A stretch of 64,000 bases of DNA from assembly GCA_016788295.1 (NCBI GenBank), contig JAEUSY010000042.1, positions 1 to 64,000 on the forward strand, in the 5' to 3' direction. The notes under the pieces are model-generated. The model was given only the letters and a program-made list of their open reading frames with translations. It was not told the origin of the DNA and did not search any database. Below, piece by piece: positions 24,155-33,708 of the stretch (position 1 is its first letter; every line of letters begins with the position of its first letter). This DNA comes from Flavobacteriales bacterium. Lineage in GTDB: Bacteria > Bacteroidota > Bacteroidia > Flavobacteriales_F > PHOS-HE28. A program made the translations under genes and the position numbers.

Positions 24155-25645
24155 ATGGGCATCCTCGCCAGACAGGCCACCTTCAATACGCTGCTCGCCT
24201 ATTTGGGCATCGGGCTGGGCTTTGTCAATGTGGTGTTGCTGTACCCGCGTGTGTTGCAGGCCGATGAGTTCGGGCTTACACGCCTGGTGGTCTCCATCGC
24301 TACGATCGCCGCGCAATTGGCGCAGCTGGGCGCTGAGAACACAGTGATCCGCTACTTCCCGTATTTCCGCGACGCCGACCGCCAGCACCGCGGTCTGCTG
24401 GGCATGCTGCTCCTGTTCGGCACGGTCGCTGGCTTGTTCGCAGCACTGGTGCTGGGCGTCTTTCACGGGGTCCTCTCGGATGTCTTCGCCGACCGAAATG
24501 CGCTTTATGGATCATACGGCCTGGTGCTGATGCCGCTGGTGTTGGCCGAGGTCTACTTCATCCTGCTCCGCAGTTTCAGCCGGTCGTTGCACCGCACGGT
24601 ACAGCCCACCTTCATTCGCGAGTTCGTCCTGCGCGTGCTTCAAACGGTGCTGATCGCGGTGCAGGCCTGGCACCCCATGCCCTTCGGTGTCTTCATGGGC
24701 TTGTATGTCGCCATCTTCCTGGTGTGCACGCTGTTGCTGGTGTTCGACCTAAGGCGTGCCGGGCACCTTCAGCTTGGATGGGATCAACGCTGGTTGCCAC
24801 GACGCTTGCGCAAGAGCATGATCACTTACAGTGGCTTCACCTTCTCCGCCAGCCTCGCCGGCATCGTGCTCGGTAACATGGACCAGCTCATGATCGGTGC
24901 GCTGCTCGGCGATGGCTTGCGCTACGTGGCGCATTACGCGGTGGCCTTCTATTTCGGTTCCGTGATCGCAGCACCCGGAAGGGCCTTGCAACAGGCCGCT
25001 GTGCCCCTGTTGGCCGAAGCATGGAAGCGCAACGACCGGGACACCATCGCCATGCTCTATCGCCGCTCTTCGTTGCTGCAGCTCCTGGTCAGTGGTTTCC
25101 TGTTCGTGCTCATCTGGACCGGCTCCACCGACCTCTTCGAACTGCTGCCGGCAGAGTATGGTGCGGCCGCACCGGTGGTCATCGTCATTGCGCTGGCCTA
25201 CCTGCTCACCAGTGCCATCGGCCTCAGTGTCGGCATCATCAGCATGTCCCGCGCCTACCTGCTCGATGCGTGGAGCAGCTGGGCCATGCTCATCATCAAT
25301 GCGGTGGCCAACTTCGTCCTCATCCGGTCCATGGGCATCATTGGTGCCGCCTATGCCACGCTCATTTCATTGGTGGTGGTCGGTGCTTTCCGTACGTGGT
25401 TCCTGCAACACCGCTTCGGTCTGTGGCCCTTTGATCGCCGCACCGTGCTAGTCGTGTTATTGATCGCTGCCGTATCCGCCGTGGTGCCCTGGATACCCCT
25501 TACGGGCGCTCCGCTCTGGGACCTGGCACTGCGTGGTGTGCTGGTATCGGTGCTGTTCTGGCCTGCGGCGTATGTGCTTGGACTGGCGCCGGAACTGGTG
25601 CAGATGGTCACGAAATTGATCGGTGCCCGAAAGCCGAGCGCGTAA
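24155..25645 (+). CDS. Polysaccharide flippase (Wzx/MATE-like), first of two in the window
   Basis: A 496-residue polytopic protein with 12-14 hydrophobic segments, starting MGILARQATFNTLLAYLGIGLGFVNVVLLYPRVL and holding the MOP-superfamily pattern of paired helices with LGNMDQLMIGALLGDG in the middle. It would export undecaprenyl-linked oligosaccharides across the inner membrane. The upstream TTG at 24131 is a poor start; the ATG gives the normal family N-terminus. It lies in the same direction as the YfhO/glycosyltransferase genes but has its own promoter. A 141-base gap without recognisable features follows, apart from a short GATCGAACGATCG repeat. Confidence 0.85.
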   Translation: MGILARQATFNTLLAYLGIGLGFVNVVLLYPRVLQADEFGLTRLVVSIATIAAQLAQLGAENTVIRYFPYFRDADRQHRGLLGMLLLFGTVAGLFAALVLGVFHGVLSDVFADRNALYGSYGLVLMPLVLAEVYFILLRSFSRSLHRTVQPTFIREFVLRVLQTVLIAVQAWHPMPFGVFMGLYVAIFLVCTLLLVFDLRRAGHLQLGWDQRWLPRRLRKSMITYSGFTFSASLAGIVLGNMDQLMIGALLGDGLRYVAHYAVAFYFGSVIAAPGRALQQAAVPLLAEAWKRNDRDTIAMLYRRSSLLQLLVSGFLFVLIWTGSTDLFELLPAEYGAAAPVVIVIALAYLLTSAIGLSVGIISMSRAYLLDAWSSWAMLIINAVANFVLIRSMGIIGAAYATLISLVVVGAFRTWFLQHRFGLWPFDRRTVLVVLLIAAVSAVVPWIPLTGAPLWDLALRGVLVSVLFWPAAYVLGLAPELVQMVTKLIGARKPSA

Positions 25646-25786
25646 CAGTGCCTTGTGCCGAACGATCGAACGATCGATGAACAGATACAAGCGTTAGGGA
25701 ACGGGCCAAAGCTGGAACTAGCGGGTCCAATGACCGTGTGTCGTGAGACAATGGTCCTCGCGACCAGTGGAGCGTGAGACGCGACC

Positions 25787-27007
25787 TTATTGCATGATCA
25801 CCTTGATGGTTCCTACGGAGCCGTTCTGGCGCCATTGTAGGATATAGGCGCCTGGTGTGATCTCGTGCTGTGGCACAGCGCTCATGCCGTTGAAGGACCA
25901 CGACCTGACAACGCGGCCATCGCTGGAGATCAATGTCGCGTTCACGCTTCCGGGGTTTTCGGCCACGATCCGGAATCCCATTCCATCCGCAGGGTTGGGA
26001 TGGACATGGATGACATCAGCAGCATTCGCTTCCGATATCGCTGTTTGGTCCGGCTTGACCAACTCCCATAGATCGCTGTGGCTAAGGTCCGTCGCAAGGT
26101 CCCATCCGAGACCGCCGAACGAGCGATTTCCGATGCTGAAGCTGGTGCCCGCCATGGCCGTGGCTCCAGGATAATCGGGGATGGTGGCCCAGCTGTTCGT
26201 AGTGGGTTCGTAGATGTACGCGTCGTAATAATTGATCGAACCATCTCGTCCACACCCCACCACCACATCGTTGTAGTAGGTGAACACAAGGGGGGAGGAC
26301 CGACCGCTACCAGCGAAGGACTGAAGTGCGTTCCATGTGTTCGACTGCGGGTCGAAGCACCAGAAGTCCTGAACGAACTGAAGGCTGTTCTCACGTCCGC
26401 AGACCACATACCCCCTGCCATTCATGGCAAAACCAATGGCGCCATGGCGTCCTTGGTCGGGAATGGCATATCCGGTGGACCACGTATTCGTTATCGGGTT
26501 GTATTGATAAGCATCATTGTGGAACGGGCCACTTGCTCCGCCGCTGTTCCCCCCGCCAACGTATGCGATGCCGTTCAGGACAAATTGCCACGTGTTGTAT
26601 CGTGGGCCTGGTGGAAAGCTGGCGGCTTGGGTCCAAGAGTCAGCAACGGGGTCGTACTTCCACAGGTCTGACAGGTAGGTCGACGAACCCGTAATGCCAC
26701 ATCCGATGAAGCCATGACCGTTCGCACTGAAGGCTGTGGCCAAGCGTCTGCCCTGTGCTGGCAAAGAGGCTTTCGGGGTCCAAGAGTTTTCCACTGGGTC
26801 ATATTGCCACATTTGAGTGTGGTCAGTTGCGCCGCTTCGCCCGCACAACACGTAGGCTTTGCCGTTGATGACGAAGGTGGATGCACCCCAACGTGGCGCC
26901 GGCATGGATGTCTTTGCTTCCCATTGGAACGTCTGTGCGAACAACGCGCCGGTAAGCATGAAAGCAGCCGTGATGCTCAGTATGCTCCTTGGTAGATCAG
27001 AACGCAT
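25787..27007 (-). CDS. Kelch-repeat protein with T9SS sorting domain
   Basis: A 406-residue secreted protein with a signal peptide (SITAAFMLTGALFAQ). Residues 28-315 contain about six Kelch repeats, each with the pattern GxGY/GKAYVLCG followed by DLWKYDPVADSWTQ (NGKAYVLCGR...MWQYDPVENSWTPK; NGHGFIGCG...LWKYDPVADSWTQ; NGIAYVGGG...YQYNPITNTWS; and so on). This predicts a six-bladed beta-propeller for ligand or carbohydrate binding. Residues 325-406 form a T9SS type A C-terminal domain (VHPNPADGMGFRIV, ISSDGRVV, PGAYILQWRQNG). It is isolated between flippase and methyltransferase genes; upstream and downstream gaps show no features. Confidence 0.88.
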   Translation of the reverse strand: MRSDLPRSILSITAAFMLTGALFAQTFQWEAKTSMPAPRWGASTFVINGKAYVLCGRSGATDHTQMWQYDPVENSWTPKASLPAQGRRLATAFSANGHGFIGCGITGSSTYLSDLWKYDPVADSWTQAASFPPGPRYNTWQFVLNGIAYVGGGNSGGASGPFHNDAYQYNPITNTWSTGYAIPDQGRHGAIGFAMNGRGYVVCGRENSLQFVQDFWCFDPQSNTWNALQSFAGSGRSSPLVFTYYNDVVVGCGRDGSINYYDAYIYEPTTNSWATIPDYPGATAMAGTSFSIGNRSFGGLGWDLATDLSHSDLWELVKPDQTAISEANAADVIHVHPNPADGMGFRIVAENPGSVNATLISSDGRVVRSWSFNGMSAVPQHEITPGAYILQWRQNGSVGTIKVIMQ

Positions 27008-27121
27008 GGTGTCGGTGTAGTTGGTCCATCGAATATTGCATACAGGATGCTGGACGAATAATATGATATCGATAGCCCAAATGTGACCTTCCGGTCATTC
27101 TGAAAGGCCGCACAAAGGATG

Positions 27122-27919
27122 TTACTTACTGAGTACAGCCACTACACGTCGGGTGAGGCGGGTGTCCAGCCAGCTCCAGAATGCGAACAATGCGATACCC
27201 TTGATCCGTTCACGACGGAACTCAACCACATTGAACGCCAACATGTCGAATAGAGTGCGGGCTTCCTCAATGGTTATGCGGTTCAGTTCACGGTAGTGCT
27301 CGATCACAGAACTGCTACCAATGTCGGGGCCTTTTGCATCGAGGTGCTTCAGCACGTTGATCAGGGTCTTGTCTGAGAAGAGTAACTGGCACCAAGGGAT
27401 ATGAATATGGTCATAAAGATGAGCGGCATCGAAGCTCGTCCAAGGCGGGAACTCCATGCATATCCGTCCACCTGGTCGCAGTACACGCTTAAGTTCGGTG
27501 AGCACTCGCTGTAGTAGTGGTCGGTCCACATGTTCGAACACATCGTTAAGGAATATCACGTCGAAATGATCGTCGGGTAGGTCCAGCCGGGAAAGGTCGC
27601 CCACTTGGAAGGAGACATTTTGAGCAGGGTGAGCAGCAAGGTAATCACGTGCGTGACCAATACGGACAGGGTCGATGTCGACGCCCAAGATGCTGCTGCA
27701 ACCCAATGAAGCATAGTACAGAGTCTTGCCCCCGGGACCACAACCGGCGTCGAGCACACGTTTTCCGGTGAGGTCAACGTGTCCGTTGAACAGTCTGAAG
27801 TTGCGCTCAGCCCATTGGTGTTGGGCTTGGGTGTATTCCGCAGGAGATCCCCTGCCTTCGATCTTCCGCTTTGGGAAGACATGGTTCAAACCAAGGCAAA
27901 TGCGCTCCGCCAGCTTCAT
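27122..27919 (-). CDS. Class I SAM-dependent methyltransferase
   Basis: A 265-residue methyltransferase. The SAM-binding motif I is VLDAGCGPGGKTLYYASLG, followed by GVDIDPVRIG (motif II), DLSRLDLPDDHFDVIFLNDVFEHVD and LRPGGRICMEFPPW. The C-terminal part has YREL/ITIEEARTLFDMLAFNVVEFRRERI. Its substrate is unknown; it lies among glycosyltransferase genes and might methylate a surface sugar. The codon use appears richer in A and T than in the flanking genes, as does that of its downstream neighbour, which hints at acquisition. A TAGTTTCG box ends 16 nt before the ATG. Confidence 0.85.
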   Translation of the reverse strand: MKLAERICLGLNHVFPKRKIEGRGSPAEYTQAQHQWAERNFRLFNGHVDLTGKRVLDAGCGPGGKTLYYASLGCSSILGVDIDPVRIGHARDYLAAHPAQNVSFQVGDLSRLDLPDDHFDVIFLNDVFEHVDRPLLQRVLTELKRVLRPGGRICMEFPPWTSFDAAHLYDHIHIPWCQLLFSDKTLINVLKHLDAKGPDIGSSSVIEHYRELNRITIEEARTLFDMLAFNVVEFRRERIKGIALFAFWSWLDTRLTRRVVAVLSK

Positions 27920-27935
27920 TTCTAATATGAATGGA

Positions 27936-27943
27936 CGAAACTA
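27936..27943 (-). promoter_or_regulatory. Candidate -7 box TAGTTTCG of the methyltransferase gene
   Basis: Minus-strand TAGTTTCG lies 16 nt before the start codon. It is one of three copies of this exact octamer placed before genes in the window (oxyR, this gene and the 28975 glycosyltransferase). Confidence 0.45.
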
Positions 27944-27977
27944 AAGGATCTGCCCGTCCGAGTACATTGAAGATGAC

Positions 27978-28892
27978 CTATCCGCTAGTAACAACTATGC
28001 ATGAGGATAGAATGACAGTGCCTTTAGGGTTCTTGACTACAATTCGATACAAACCAGGAGCCAGCGTATCTTTCACTAGCAAACCACGGGCGCTATGACC
28101 GACCCTGGTCGCATCCACAATTCTTCCGTTGCTATCAAAGATGACCACGACATCGACTTCCTCTAGGGACGGCAGGAATAACTGAAGTGGGGTTCCTGTC
28201 TGGACCGGGTTAGGATAGGCGATCGATGCCCCCATCGTAGCATTCTCGGTCGTGCTCACGGTTCTGCTGAATTTTATCCGTAGCCGGGGACGTTTCGAAG
28301 GGTCACTGAAGCCTGCGCCACAGAAGAACAGTCCGCGAGTAGGGGACTCGACCTCTGTTCGGAGTGCAAAGCCATGCGCCGTGTTAGGGTTGTTGATCAT
28401 CGCCTGCACCATGCCTGTCACATCCATGCCTACATAGTCTTCGATCGTCTGGGTGCTTGATGGAAGCAGGATAGCATTCATCGAAGTGGTAGCTGGTCGA
28501 GTATTCCATGTCACTGTATTGTCTTCCCACGGCTCAGTGATCTGTTCAAGCCAGCATGAGTTGGTGCCAATATTTCCAACAGATGCAGCGGCTCCAAGAC
28601 CGACCGGACCGACACCATATAGGTCCAGCAGCGCCTCATCCACCAAAGTTCCGGGTGGCAACGCGCTCAGGTCGAAGTAGATCAGAGAACGTGAGTGGTT
28701 CTCACCGCCCTGTGTGCCGGGCTGAGAGAGGGCCCCGAACCAATCGGCGTAATTGTAGTTGGTGTTTTCCGAGTTCAATTGATAGTGGTAGCCGATAACG
28801 GCATCCTTGTCCGAATAAATGGCTACAACGTCTTGAGCTTCGACCTTGAGCACCCACGCAGCGAGCAGCAGATATAGATGCAAGTAGCGCAT
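27978..28892 (-). CDS. DNRLRE-domain secreted protein with T9SS sorting domain
   Basis: A 304-residue exported protein with a signal peptide (MRYLHLYLLLAAWVLKVEAQ). Residues 25-205 match the DNRLRE (disaggregatase-related) pattern: SRSLIYFDLSALPPGTLVDEALLDLYGVG, then ITEPWEDNTVTWNTRPATT, DVTGMVQAMINNPNTAHGFALRTE and RPRLRIKF. Such domains are beta-sandwich adhesion or carbohydrate-binding modules. Residues 225-304 are a T9SS type A tail (YPNPVQTGTPLQLFLPSLEEVDVVVIFDSNGRIV, APGLYRIVV). Base use is more AT-rich than usual for this window. A TATATTTC box lies 20 nt before the start, almost inside the divergent glycosyltransferase leader. Confidence 0.85.
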   Translation of the reverse strand: MRYLHLYLLLAAWVLKVEAQDVVAIYSDKDAVIGYHYQLNSENTNYNYADWFGALSQPGTQGGENHSRSLIYFDLSALPPGTLVDEALLDLYGVGPVGLGAAASVGNIGTNSCWLEQITEPWEDNTVTWNTRPATTSMNAILLPSSTQTIEDYVGMDVTGMVQAMINNPNTAHGFALRTEVESPTRGLFFCGAGFSDPSKRPRLRIKFSRTVSTTENATMGASIAYPNPVQTGTPLQLFLPSLEEVDVVVIFDSNGRIVDATRVGHSARGLLVKDTLAPGLYRIVVKNPKGTVILSSCIVVTSG

Positions 28893-28960
28893 GATCTACG
28901 GGTTCAGATACCGAAATATAAGACGATCCCATAAGCGATCGAAGATGCAGGGCATAGTCA

Positions 28961-28968
28961 TAGTTTCG
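28961..28968 (+). promoter_or_regulatory. Candidate -7 box TAGTTTCG directly before a start codon
   Basis: TAGTTTCG ends 6 nt before the ATG at 28975. It supports that ATG over the two upstream in-frame starts at 28891 and 28945. Confidence 0.45.
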
Positions 28969-28974
28969 CACGCC

Positions 28975-30033
28975 ATGTCCGGAAAGCCACGGCTCGTCTA
29001 CTGCACCACCATCATGGCTTCGTTCGCGCGCCATGATGTGGCCTTGCTGAATGAGCGGTACGAAGTGGTCTCATTCGTTTTTTCATCGAAGCGCAAGTGG
29101 GCTACCCCGTTCGAGCTGCTGCGTCAGGCCTTCTTTCTCTTGCGTCATTTGCCCGGAGCTGCGGTGAGCGTTACCCAGTTCGGTGGTTTCCATTCCTTTT
29201 TGCCTGTCGTCCTCGGACGGATCTTCGCCGTTCCATCGCTCATCGTGCTCGGCGGGTTCGATTGCGCATCCTTCCCCTCTTTCCGTTACGGGGCCATGCA
29301 TCGTTTTCCCATGGGTGCCATGACGCGGGCCTCGATGCGTTGGGCATCCCATCTTGTCCCATGCAGCACCAATCTGGTCCGGAGCGAACAGCATTTCTCC
29401 GTTGACCAGCGGGATCCGCTTCAGCAGGGTTATCAGGCTTTCGACCCCAAAGTGATCACACCCTGTACGGTGATCCCTTATGGGTATGATCCCGAGCGTT
29501 TCCGGCCAATGGGAGGCAGGGTCGCTGGGTCCTTCCTCACCGTGGCGCAGATGAACGCTTCGAACTTCACACGGAAAGGTGTCGATCTGTTGTTCGCACT
29601 TGCGGACAGGTTCCCGGACCACCATTTCACTTTGGTGGGGAACACACCGGCCATGCGTTATGAGCGCGTGCCACCGAACGTTGATCTGATCGGATTCGTT
29701 CCCTACGAGGAACTACCTGCGGTCTATTCCAGGCACACGTTCTACCTGCAGTTGAGCGTCTGGGAGGGTTTCCCGAGCGCTCCATGCGAGGCCATGTTGT
29801 GCGGTTGTGTGCCCATCGTGAGCCGGGTCGCGGCATTGCCGGACATTGTTGGTGACCAGGGATTCTATTTGGAGCACCGGTCGGTGGATGAGCTCGTATC
29901 GCTCGTGCAGCAGGCCCTGCATACCGATATGGCTCCGCTCTCCAAAGGGGCCAGGGAGCGTATCGCTGAGCTCTATCCGAAGGCGATCCGCAGACAGCTG
30001 TTGGATCTGGTCAGTGGTGTGGCCAAGGGCTGA
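28975..30033 (+). CDS. GT4-type glycosyltransferase
   Basis: A 352-residue glycosyltransferase of the GT-B fold. The N-terminal half has an atypical short start (KPRLVYCTTIMASFARHDVALLNERYEVVSF). The C-terminal donor domain has FLTVAQMNASNFTRKGVDLLFALADRFPDHHFTLVGN, VDLIGFVPYEELPAVYSRHTFYLQLSVWEGFPSAPCEAMLCGCVPIVS. The E(x7)E equivalent is EGFPSAPCE. The sugar is unknown. The neighbours suggest a surface glycan. Two longer starts at 28891 and 28945 are in frame, but the region between them holds the promoter-like box, so I use the MSGKPRLVYC start. Confidence 0.83.
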   Translation: MSGKPRLVYCTTIMASFARHDVALLNERYEVVSFVFSSKRKWATPFELLRQAFFLLRHLPGAAVSVTQFGGFHSFLPVVLGRIFAVPSLIVLGGFDCASFPSFRYGAMHRFPMGAMTRASMRWASHLVPCSTNLVRSEQHFSVDQRDPLQQGYQAFDPKVITPCTVIPYGYDPERFRPMGGRVAGSFLTVAQMNASNFTRKGVDLLFALADRFPDHHFTLVGNTPAMRYERVPPNVDLIGFVPYEELPAVYSRHTFYLQLSVWEGFPSAPCEAMLCGCVPIVSRVAALPDIVGDQGFYLEHRSVDELVSLVQQALHTDMAPLSKGARERIAELYPKAIRRQLLDLVSGVAKG

Positions 30034-30052
30034 ACGGTCCTGGTCGCTCCGC

Positions 30053-30475
30053 TCACCGCACCCACACCTGCGTCCGGAAGAAGAAAGCCACATAGCCGCG
30101 CACCATCAGCTTGCCGTTCTCCATCCATATCTTGCAGTCGTACACTTTTCCGGTCTCTGGGTCCAGTATGGTGCCGTCCTCCCAAGTAGTGCCATCGGCC
30201 TTCATCCCGCGGATGATCTCAAGACCGACGATGCGCTTGTTCTTCCGGTCGTCGGGACATTTGTCGCACAACTTGTCGAGCTGGGTCTTGTCGTAGAGGT
30301 CCACGATGCGCCCACTGAGAATTCCGTTGGTGATCGTGATCTCCACCACACTGCGAGGCTTTCCTGTGTTGTCGTCCACCGTGGTCCATCGCCCCAGCAC
30401 AGTGGCATGGGGTGGTTGTGCGCTCAGGGTGAACGCTTGCAACAGCAGACTGAACAAGAGCGTGATGCGGAACAT
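30053..30475 (-). CDS. DUF2147 secreted protein
   Basis: A 140-residue exported protein with a signal peptide (MFRITLLFSLLLQAFTLSAQ). The mature domain follows DUF2147: VLGRWTTVDDNTGKPRSVVEITITNGILSGRIVDLYD, KCPDDRKNKRIVGLEIIRGM, WEDGTILDPETGKVYDCKIWMENGKLMVRGYVAFFFRTQVWVR. The family adopts a small lipocalin-like beta-barrel, and its role is unknown. The KLCDKCP pair of cysteines probably forms a disulfide or metal site as in relatives. It starts 5 nt after the M1-peptidase stop, so the two genes are one operon. The frame extends upstream, but the signal peptide defines the start. Confidence 0.9.
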   Translation of the reverse strand: MFRITLLFSLLLQAFTLSAQPPHATVLGRWTTVDDNTGKPRSVVEITITNGILSGRIVDLYDKTQLDKLCDKCPDDRKNKRIVGLEIIRGMKADGTTWEDGTILDPETGKVYDCKIWMENGKLMVRGYVAFFFRTQVWVR

Positions 30476-30480
30476 GGTGG

Positions 30481-33400
30481 TCAGAAATTGCGGCCTATGC
30501 CCACCACGTAGCGGAAGGCCATGTGCTCTTGCTCGGTAGCGGGCAGGGCGGTGATCAGGAACGGTACGTCGAACCGGATGGTGAGCGGCTTGATGTCCAC
30601 CAACGGGCCGAAGCGTTTGATGGTGAACGCTGCACCGGCGCCGGCATCGGCACGCACAGGCGCCAGTTCCAGTTGGCCTTTGCTGTTGCGGTATCCCATG
30701 GTGCCCGCATCGCCGAACAGGTAAATGTCCAGGTGCAGGTAGCGCGCCACTTTGCGCGGTGTCCAATCAACAAGTCCGTCCAGGTCGATCTCCGCGCTTG
30801 CCGCGATCCCCGTATTGCCGTAGTGCGTGAACAACAACTGCCCGTTCGATTGGTCCACCTCGGGGGCCAGGTATCCAGCGTAGCCGCGCAAGCCAAGGCC
30901 TCCGCCCTGTTGGAACCGGTTAAGGCCATCGGAATAGCCGAGCCAGTCGTAAGGCACAAAGCCGATGCTGCGCACGTACTTGTTCTCCATCATCTCCTCG
31001 GGTGATGCGCCTGCCATGTACAGCGCGCTTTCGCGTGGCGTGGCGCCCGTGCCGTACTGGCCGAAGCCACGGGTGCGCACTTGGATGGGCCCCAGTTCAT
31101 TCACGTTCACCGCAGTGAGCCGCACCTGGCCATAGCCCGATGCACTGCCAACGGCACTGCTGCGCATTTCCAATTTCAGGTCGCCTGTGCCATGGTCATG
31201 GGAATAGCGGTGTCGTACGCTCAGGTCAACGGCCCCGTTGGTCCTGTTCAGTTCCCATTGTTCGGGGTAGAGCAGGTAGGTAAGGTCCGCACTATCGCGA
31301 CGAATGAAGTACAAGAGCTCGGCCTGTGCCGTGGTGCGTCCATTAGGCATGTCCCAGCGCCACCCGCCTCCGTAGCGCTGCAAGCCATCAAGCGCTCTGG
31401 CATGAACGAACACCGATGCTCCTTTCATCACTTTCTCAATGCCGTTCTCGTACCGGAAGTTGAAGGAGAGGGCATCGAAGCCGGTGTCGGTGTTGCCGGG
31501 TATACTGTCGATCGCCGCGGAAGCATTGGTGGGTGGCAGGTGCTGCCCCATGCCGGTGTTCAGCCACGCACTGAAGTGTACGCGGTGCTTGTACTTCATG
31601 TAGCTGCTGTTGAAGTGCACACCCGCCTTCACTCCATCATAGCCGTTCCACCAGATATCGGGCCGCATGAATGCCTCGTAGGCGCGTCGGTCGGGTCTGT
31701 TGCGCACATGGTGGTCAAGGTCCACACTGATCGGCAGGCTCAACCGGTCATTGACCTTGTAGGCATCGGCCAAGCGGTCTGTAGGGTCAATGATCACTTC
31801 ATCGATGCCCGAGGGAATGTCAACGCGCACCACATGGTCACGCTGAAGGTCGTCGTACCCGATCCAGCGGGGAAGAACGGTGGCGGTGGTGCTTTTCAGG
31901 TCCCAGGTATTGGGGATGTGGAAGTCGCGCACAGTGCCGTCACGGGCGATCACACGCAGATCGATCGGCATGTGGAGGTCGCCATTGCGACGCAGGTGGA
32001 TCTCCTGGCCGCTGTTGGCGTAGCGGTGCTTCACGCCCTTCACGGCGTAGTCGATCCGCTTGCCGGTCTCGAGCCATTGATCGAAGAACCAGTTGAGGTC
32101 CATGCGCGTATGGTCGATGAAGCTCTGCCGCATGTCCTCGGGATAGGGGTGGCACATGCGCCATTGGTCGAAGTAGTGCTGCATGGCCGAGAGGAAGAGT
32201 GAGTCGCCCACGACGTATTGCAGGTTGTACAACATGGTGGCCGTTTTGGTATACGCATGGCCATAGCCGCCATGTCCGCGTTCCTGCCAATAGCCGAACT
32301 CGTCGCTGTGCGTGTTCAGTGGCGGCAGTCGGTCGCGCACGGCATCGTACTGGTAGCCGGCGTACACTTCACTTTCGCGCACCAGTTCCGGTCGTGTGTA
32401 CTTGGCCTGGTAGGCGGTCCTTGGCAGGTCGCTCACCAGGGTGTCGCCATCAATAAGTTCAAGGCCCCAGCTTGTCAGGAACTGCGTGAAGCCTTCATCC
32501 ATGAAGGCACGGTAGGTCTCGTTGCTGCCCACCATGCCGTAGTACCAATTGTGTCCGATCTCGTGTACGAACAGTCCGCGGTAGTCGGGATCGCGCCCAC
32601 CATCGAGCGTCAGCATGGGGTATTCCATACCATCGCGTGCATCGGCCACCACCATTTTCGGGTAGGCGTACATGCCGAAGCTGGTGCTGTGTGCTTCAAT
32701 GACCTTGGCGCAATAGTCGGCCGCGTTCTGCCAGCCGCTGGCATGTGGTTCCTGCACCACGGCCACACACTTTACACCGTTCCATTCCGCTTCGCCGATA
32801 CGGTAAGTGGGGTCGGCCGTGAAGGCGAAGTCATGGACGTTCTCGGCATGGTAGCGCCACATCTTGCGTTTGGTCGTGTCCGGCTCGATCACGGTTGACG
32901 GTCGCTCGTTCCACGGTTTGTCCTTGAAGTTGCCAATGTCCAAGCGTGCACGCAGGTCGGCAGGCATCACCTCTTCAGGGTTCTGCAACCAGCCGGTGGC
33001 CTCCACGATGTAGTGGTGCGGCAGGTCCAGTTCTACATCGAAGGTGCCGAAGTCGCCATACAGCTCATTCCCCAGATGCTGCTGGGTGTCCCACCCGAAT
33101 TTGCGGTCGTACACGGCAATGCGCGGGTACCAGTGCACGCCGTCGTAGTGCTTTGCTCCCAATGCCTTGAAGAGCTTCATGCGGCGGTCCACATGGGCGG
33201 ACCAATGCGTTGTGAAGGTGATGCGGAAGGTGACCCGCTCACCCGGTGCCAGCGGTTCGTTCAGCCAGATCTTCAACACCGTGTTGTCCTGCTCGGTGCG
33301 CACTTCCGCTCCATTGGCCAGCAGCTGGTGGATGTCCGTTCCGGCCTCGATGCTGTCCTGCACGTTGCGGTGCCTGCTGCCGTTCTCCAAGAGGTCGGCG

Positions 33401-33702
33401 TACGAACCGGCGTTGTAGGCTTCCTGGTAAAGGTGGAAGAAGACGGTTCGGAGCGTGTCCGGTGAGTTGTTGTAGTAGTACAGCGTAAGATCACCTTCGG
33501 CCAGGTCGCGCCGGTCGTCCAAGCGGGCCTTGATCAGGTAGTGCACATCCTGCTGCCAATAGTCGGCGTAAGGCGGACGGTTCTTCCAGTAGTGCGGATT
33601 GTCGGCGTTTCGGTAGGTGTTCGGTGGATGCTTGGCATCGAACCGTTGTGCCAGGCCAGGCAGGGCGCACACCACAAGAAGGAAGGGGAACAGGGTCCGC
33701 AT
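30481..33702 (-). CDS. Secreted M1-family metallopeptidase with large C-terminal beta-rich region
   Basis: A 1073-residue exported protein with a signal peptide (MRTLFPFLLVVCALPGLAQ). The M1 aminopeptidase-type zinc site VHEIGHNWYYGMVGSNE lies near residue 378, followed by the second Glu ligand in FMDEGFTQFLTSW. The usual substrate-anchoring GAMEN loop is replaced by YPMLTLDGG, which is common in this secreted subgroup. The last 400 residues alternate strands and end in a terminal Phe (AFRYVVGIGRNF), like an outer-membrane barrel. An envelope- or surface-located peptidase is therefore inferred. It is the first gene of an operon with DUF2147. A TAACTTGG box ends 6 nt before the start. Confidence 0.88.
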   Translation of the reverse strand: MRTLFPFLLVVCALPGLAQRFDAKHPPNTYRNADNPHYWKNRPPYADYWQQDVHYLIKARLDDRRDLAEGDLTLYYYNNSPDTLRTVFFHLYQEAYNAGSYADLLENGSRHRNVQDSIEAGTDIHQLLANGAEVRTEQDNTVLKIWLNEPLAPGERVTFRITFTTHWSAHVDRRMKLFKALGAKHYDGVHWYPRIAVYDRKFGWDTQQHLGNELYGDFGTFDVELDLPHHYIVEATGWLQNPEEVMPADLRARLDIGNFKDKPWNERPSTVIEPDTTKRKMWRYHAENVHDFAFTADPTYRIGEAEWNGVKCVAVVQEPHASGWQNAADYCAKVIEAHSTSFGMYAYPKMVVADARDGMEYPMLTLDGGRDPDYRGLFVHEIGHNWYYGMVGSNETYRAFMDEGFTQFLTSWGLELIDGDTLVSDLPRTAYQAKYTRPELVRESEVYAGYQYDAVRDRLPPLNTHSDEFGYWQERGHGGYGHAYTKTATMLYNLQYVVGDSLFLSAMQHYFDQWRMCHPYPEDMRQSFIDHTRMDLNWFFDQWLETGKRIDYAVKGVKHRYANSGQEIHLRRNGDLHMPIDLRVIARDGTVRDFHIPNTWDLKSTTATVLPRWIGYDDLQRDHVVRVDIPSGIDEVIIDPTDRLADAYKVNDRLSLPISVDLDHHVRNRPDRRAYEAFMRPDIWWNGYDGVKAGVHFNSSYMKYKHRVHFSAWLNTGMGQHLPPTNASAAIDSIPGNTDTGFDALSFNFRYENGIEKVMKGASVFVHARALDGLQRYGGGWRWDMPNGRTTAQAELLYFIRRDSADLTYLLYPEQWELNRTNGAVDLSVRHRYSHDHGTGDLKLEMRSSAVGSASGYGQVRLTAVNVNELGPIQVRTRGFGQYGTGATPRESALYMAGASPEEMMENKYVRSIGFVPYDWLGYSDGLNRFQQGGGLGLRGYAGYLAPEVDQSNGQLLFTHYGNTGIAASAEIDLDGLVDWTPRKVARYLHLDIYLFGDAGTMGYRNSKGQLELAPVRADAGAGAAFTIKRFGPLVDIKPLTIRFDVPFLITALPATEQEHMAFRYVVGIGRNF

Positions 33703-33708
33703 GGGAGC

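Noticed and set aside
25646-25786. GATCGAACGATCGATG repeat after the flippase gene
   Set aside because: Short overlapping palindromic GATC units, no stem with a T-run, no gene.
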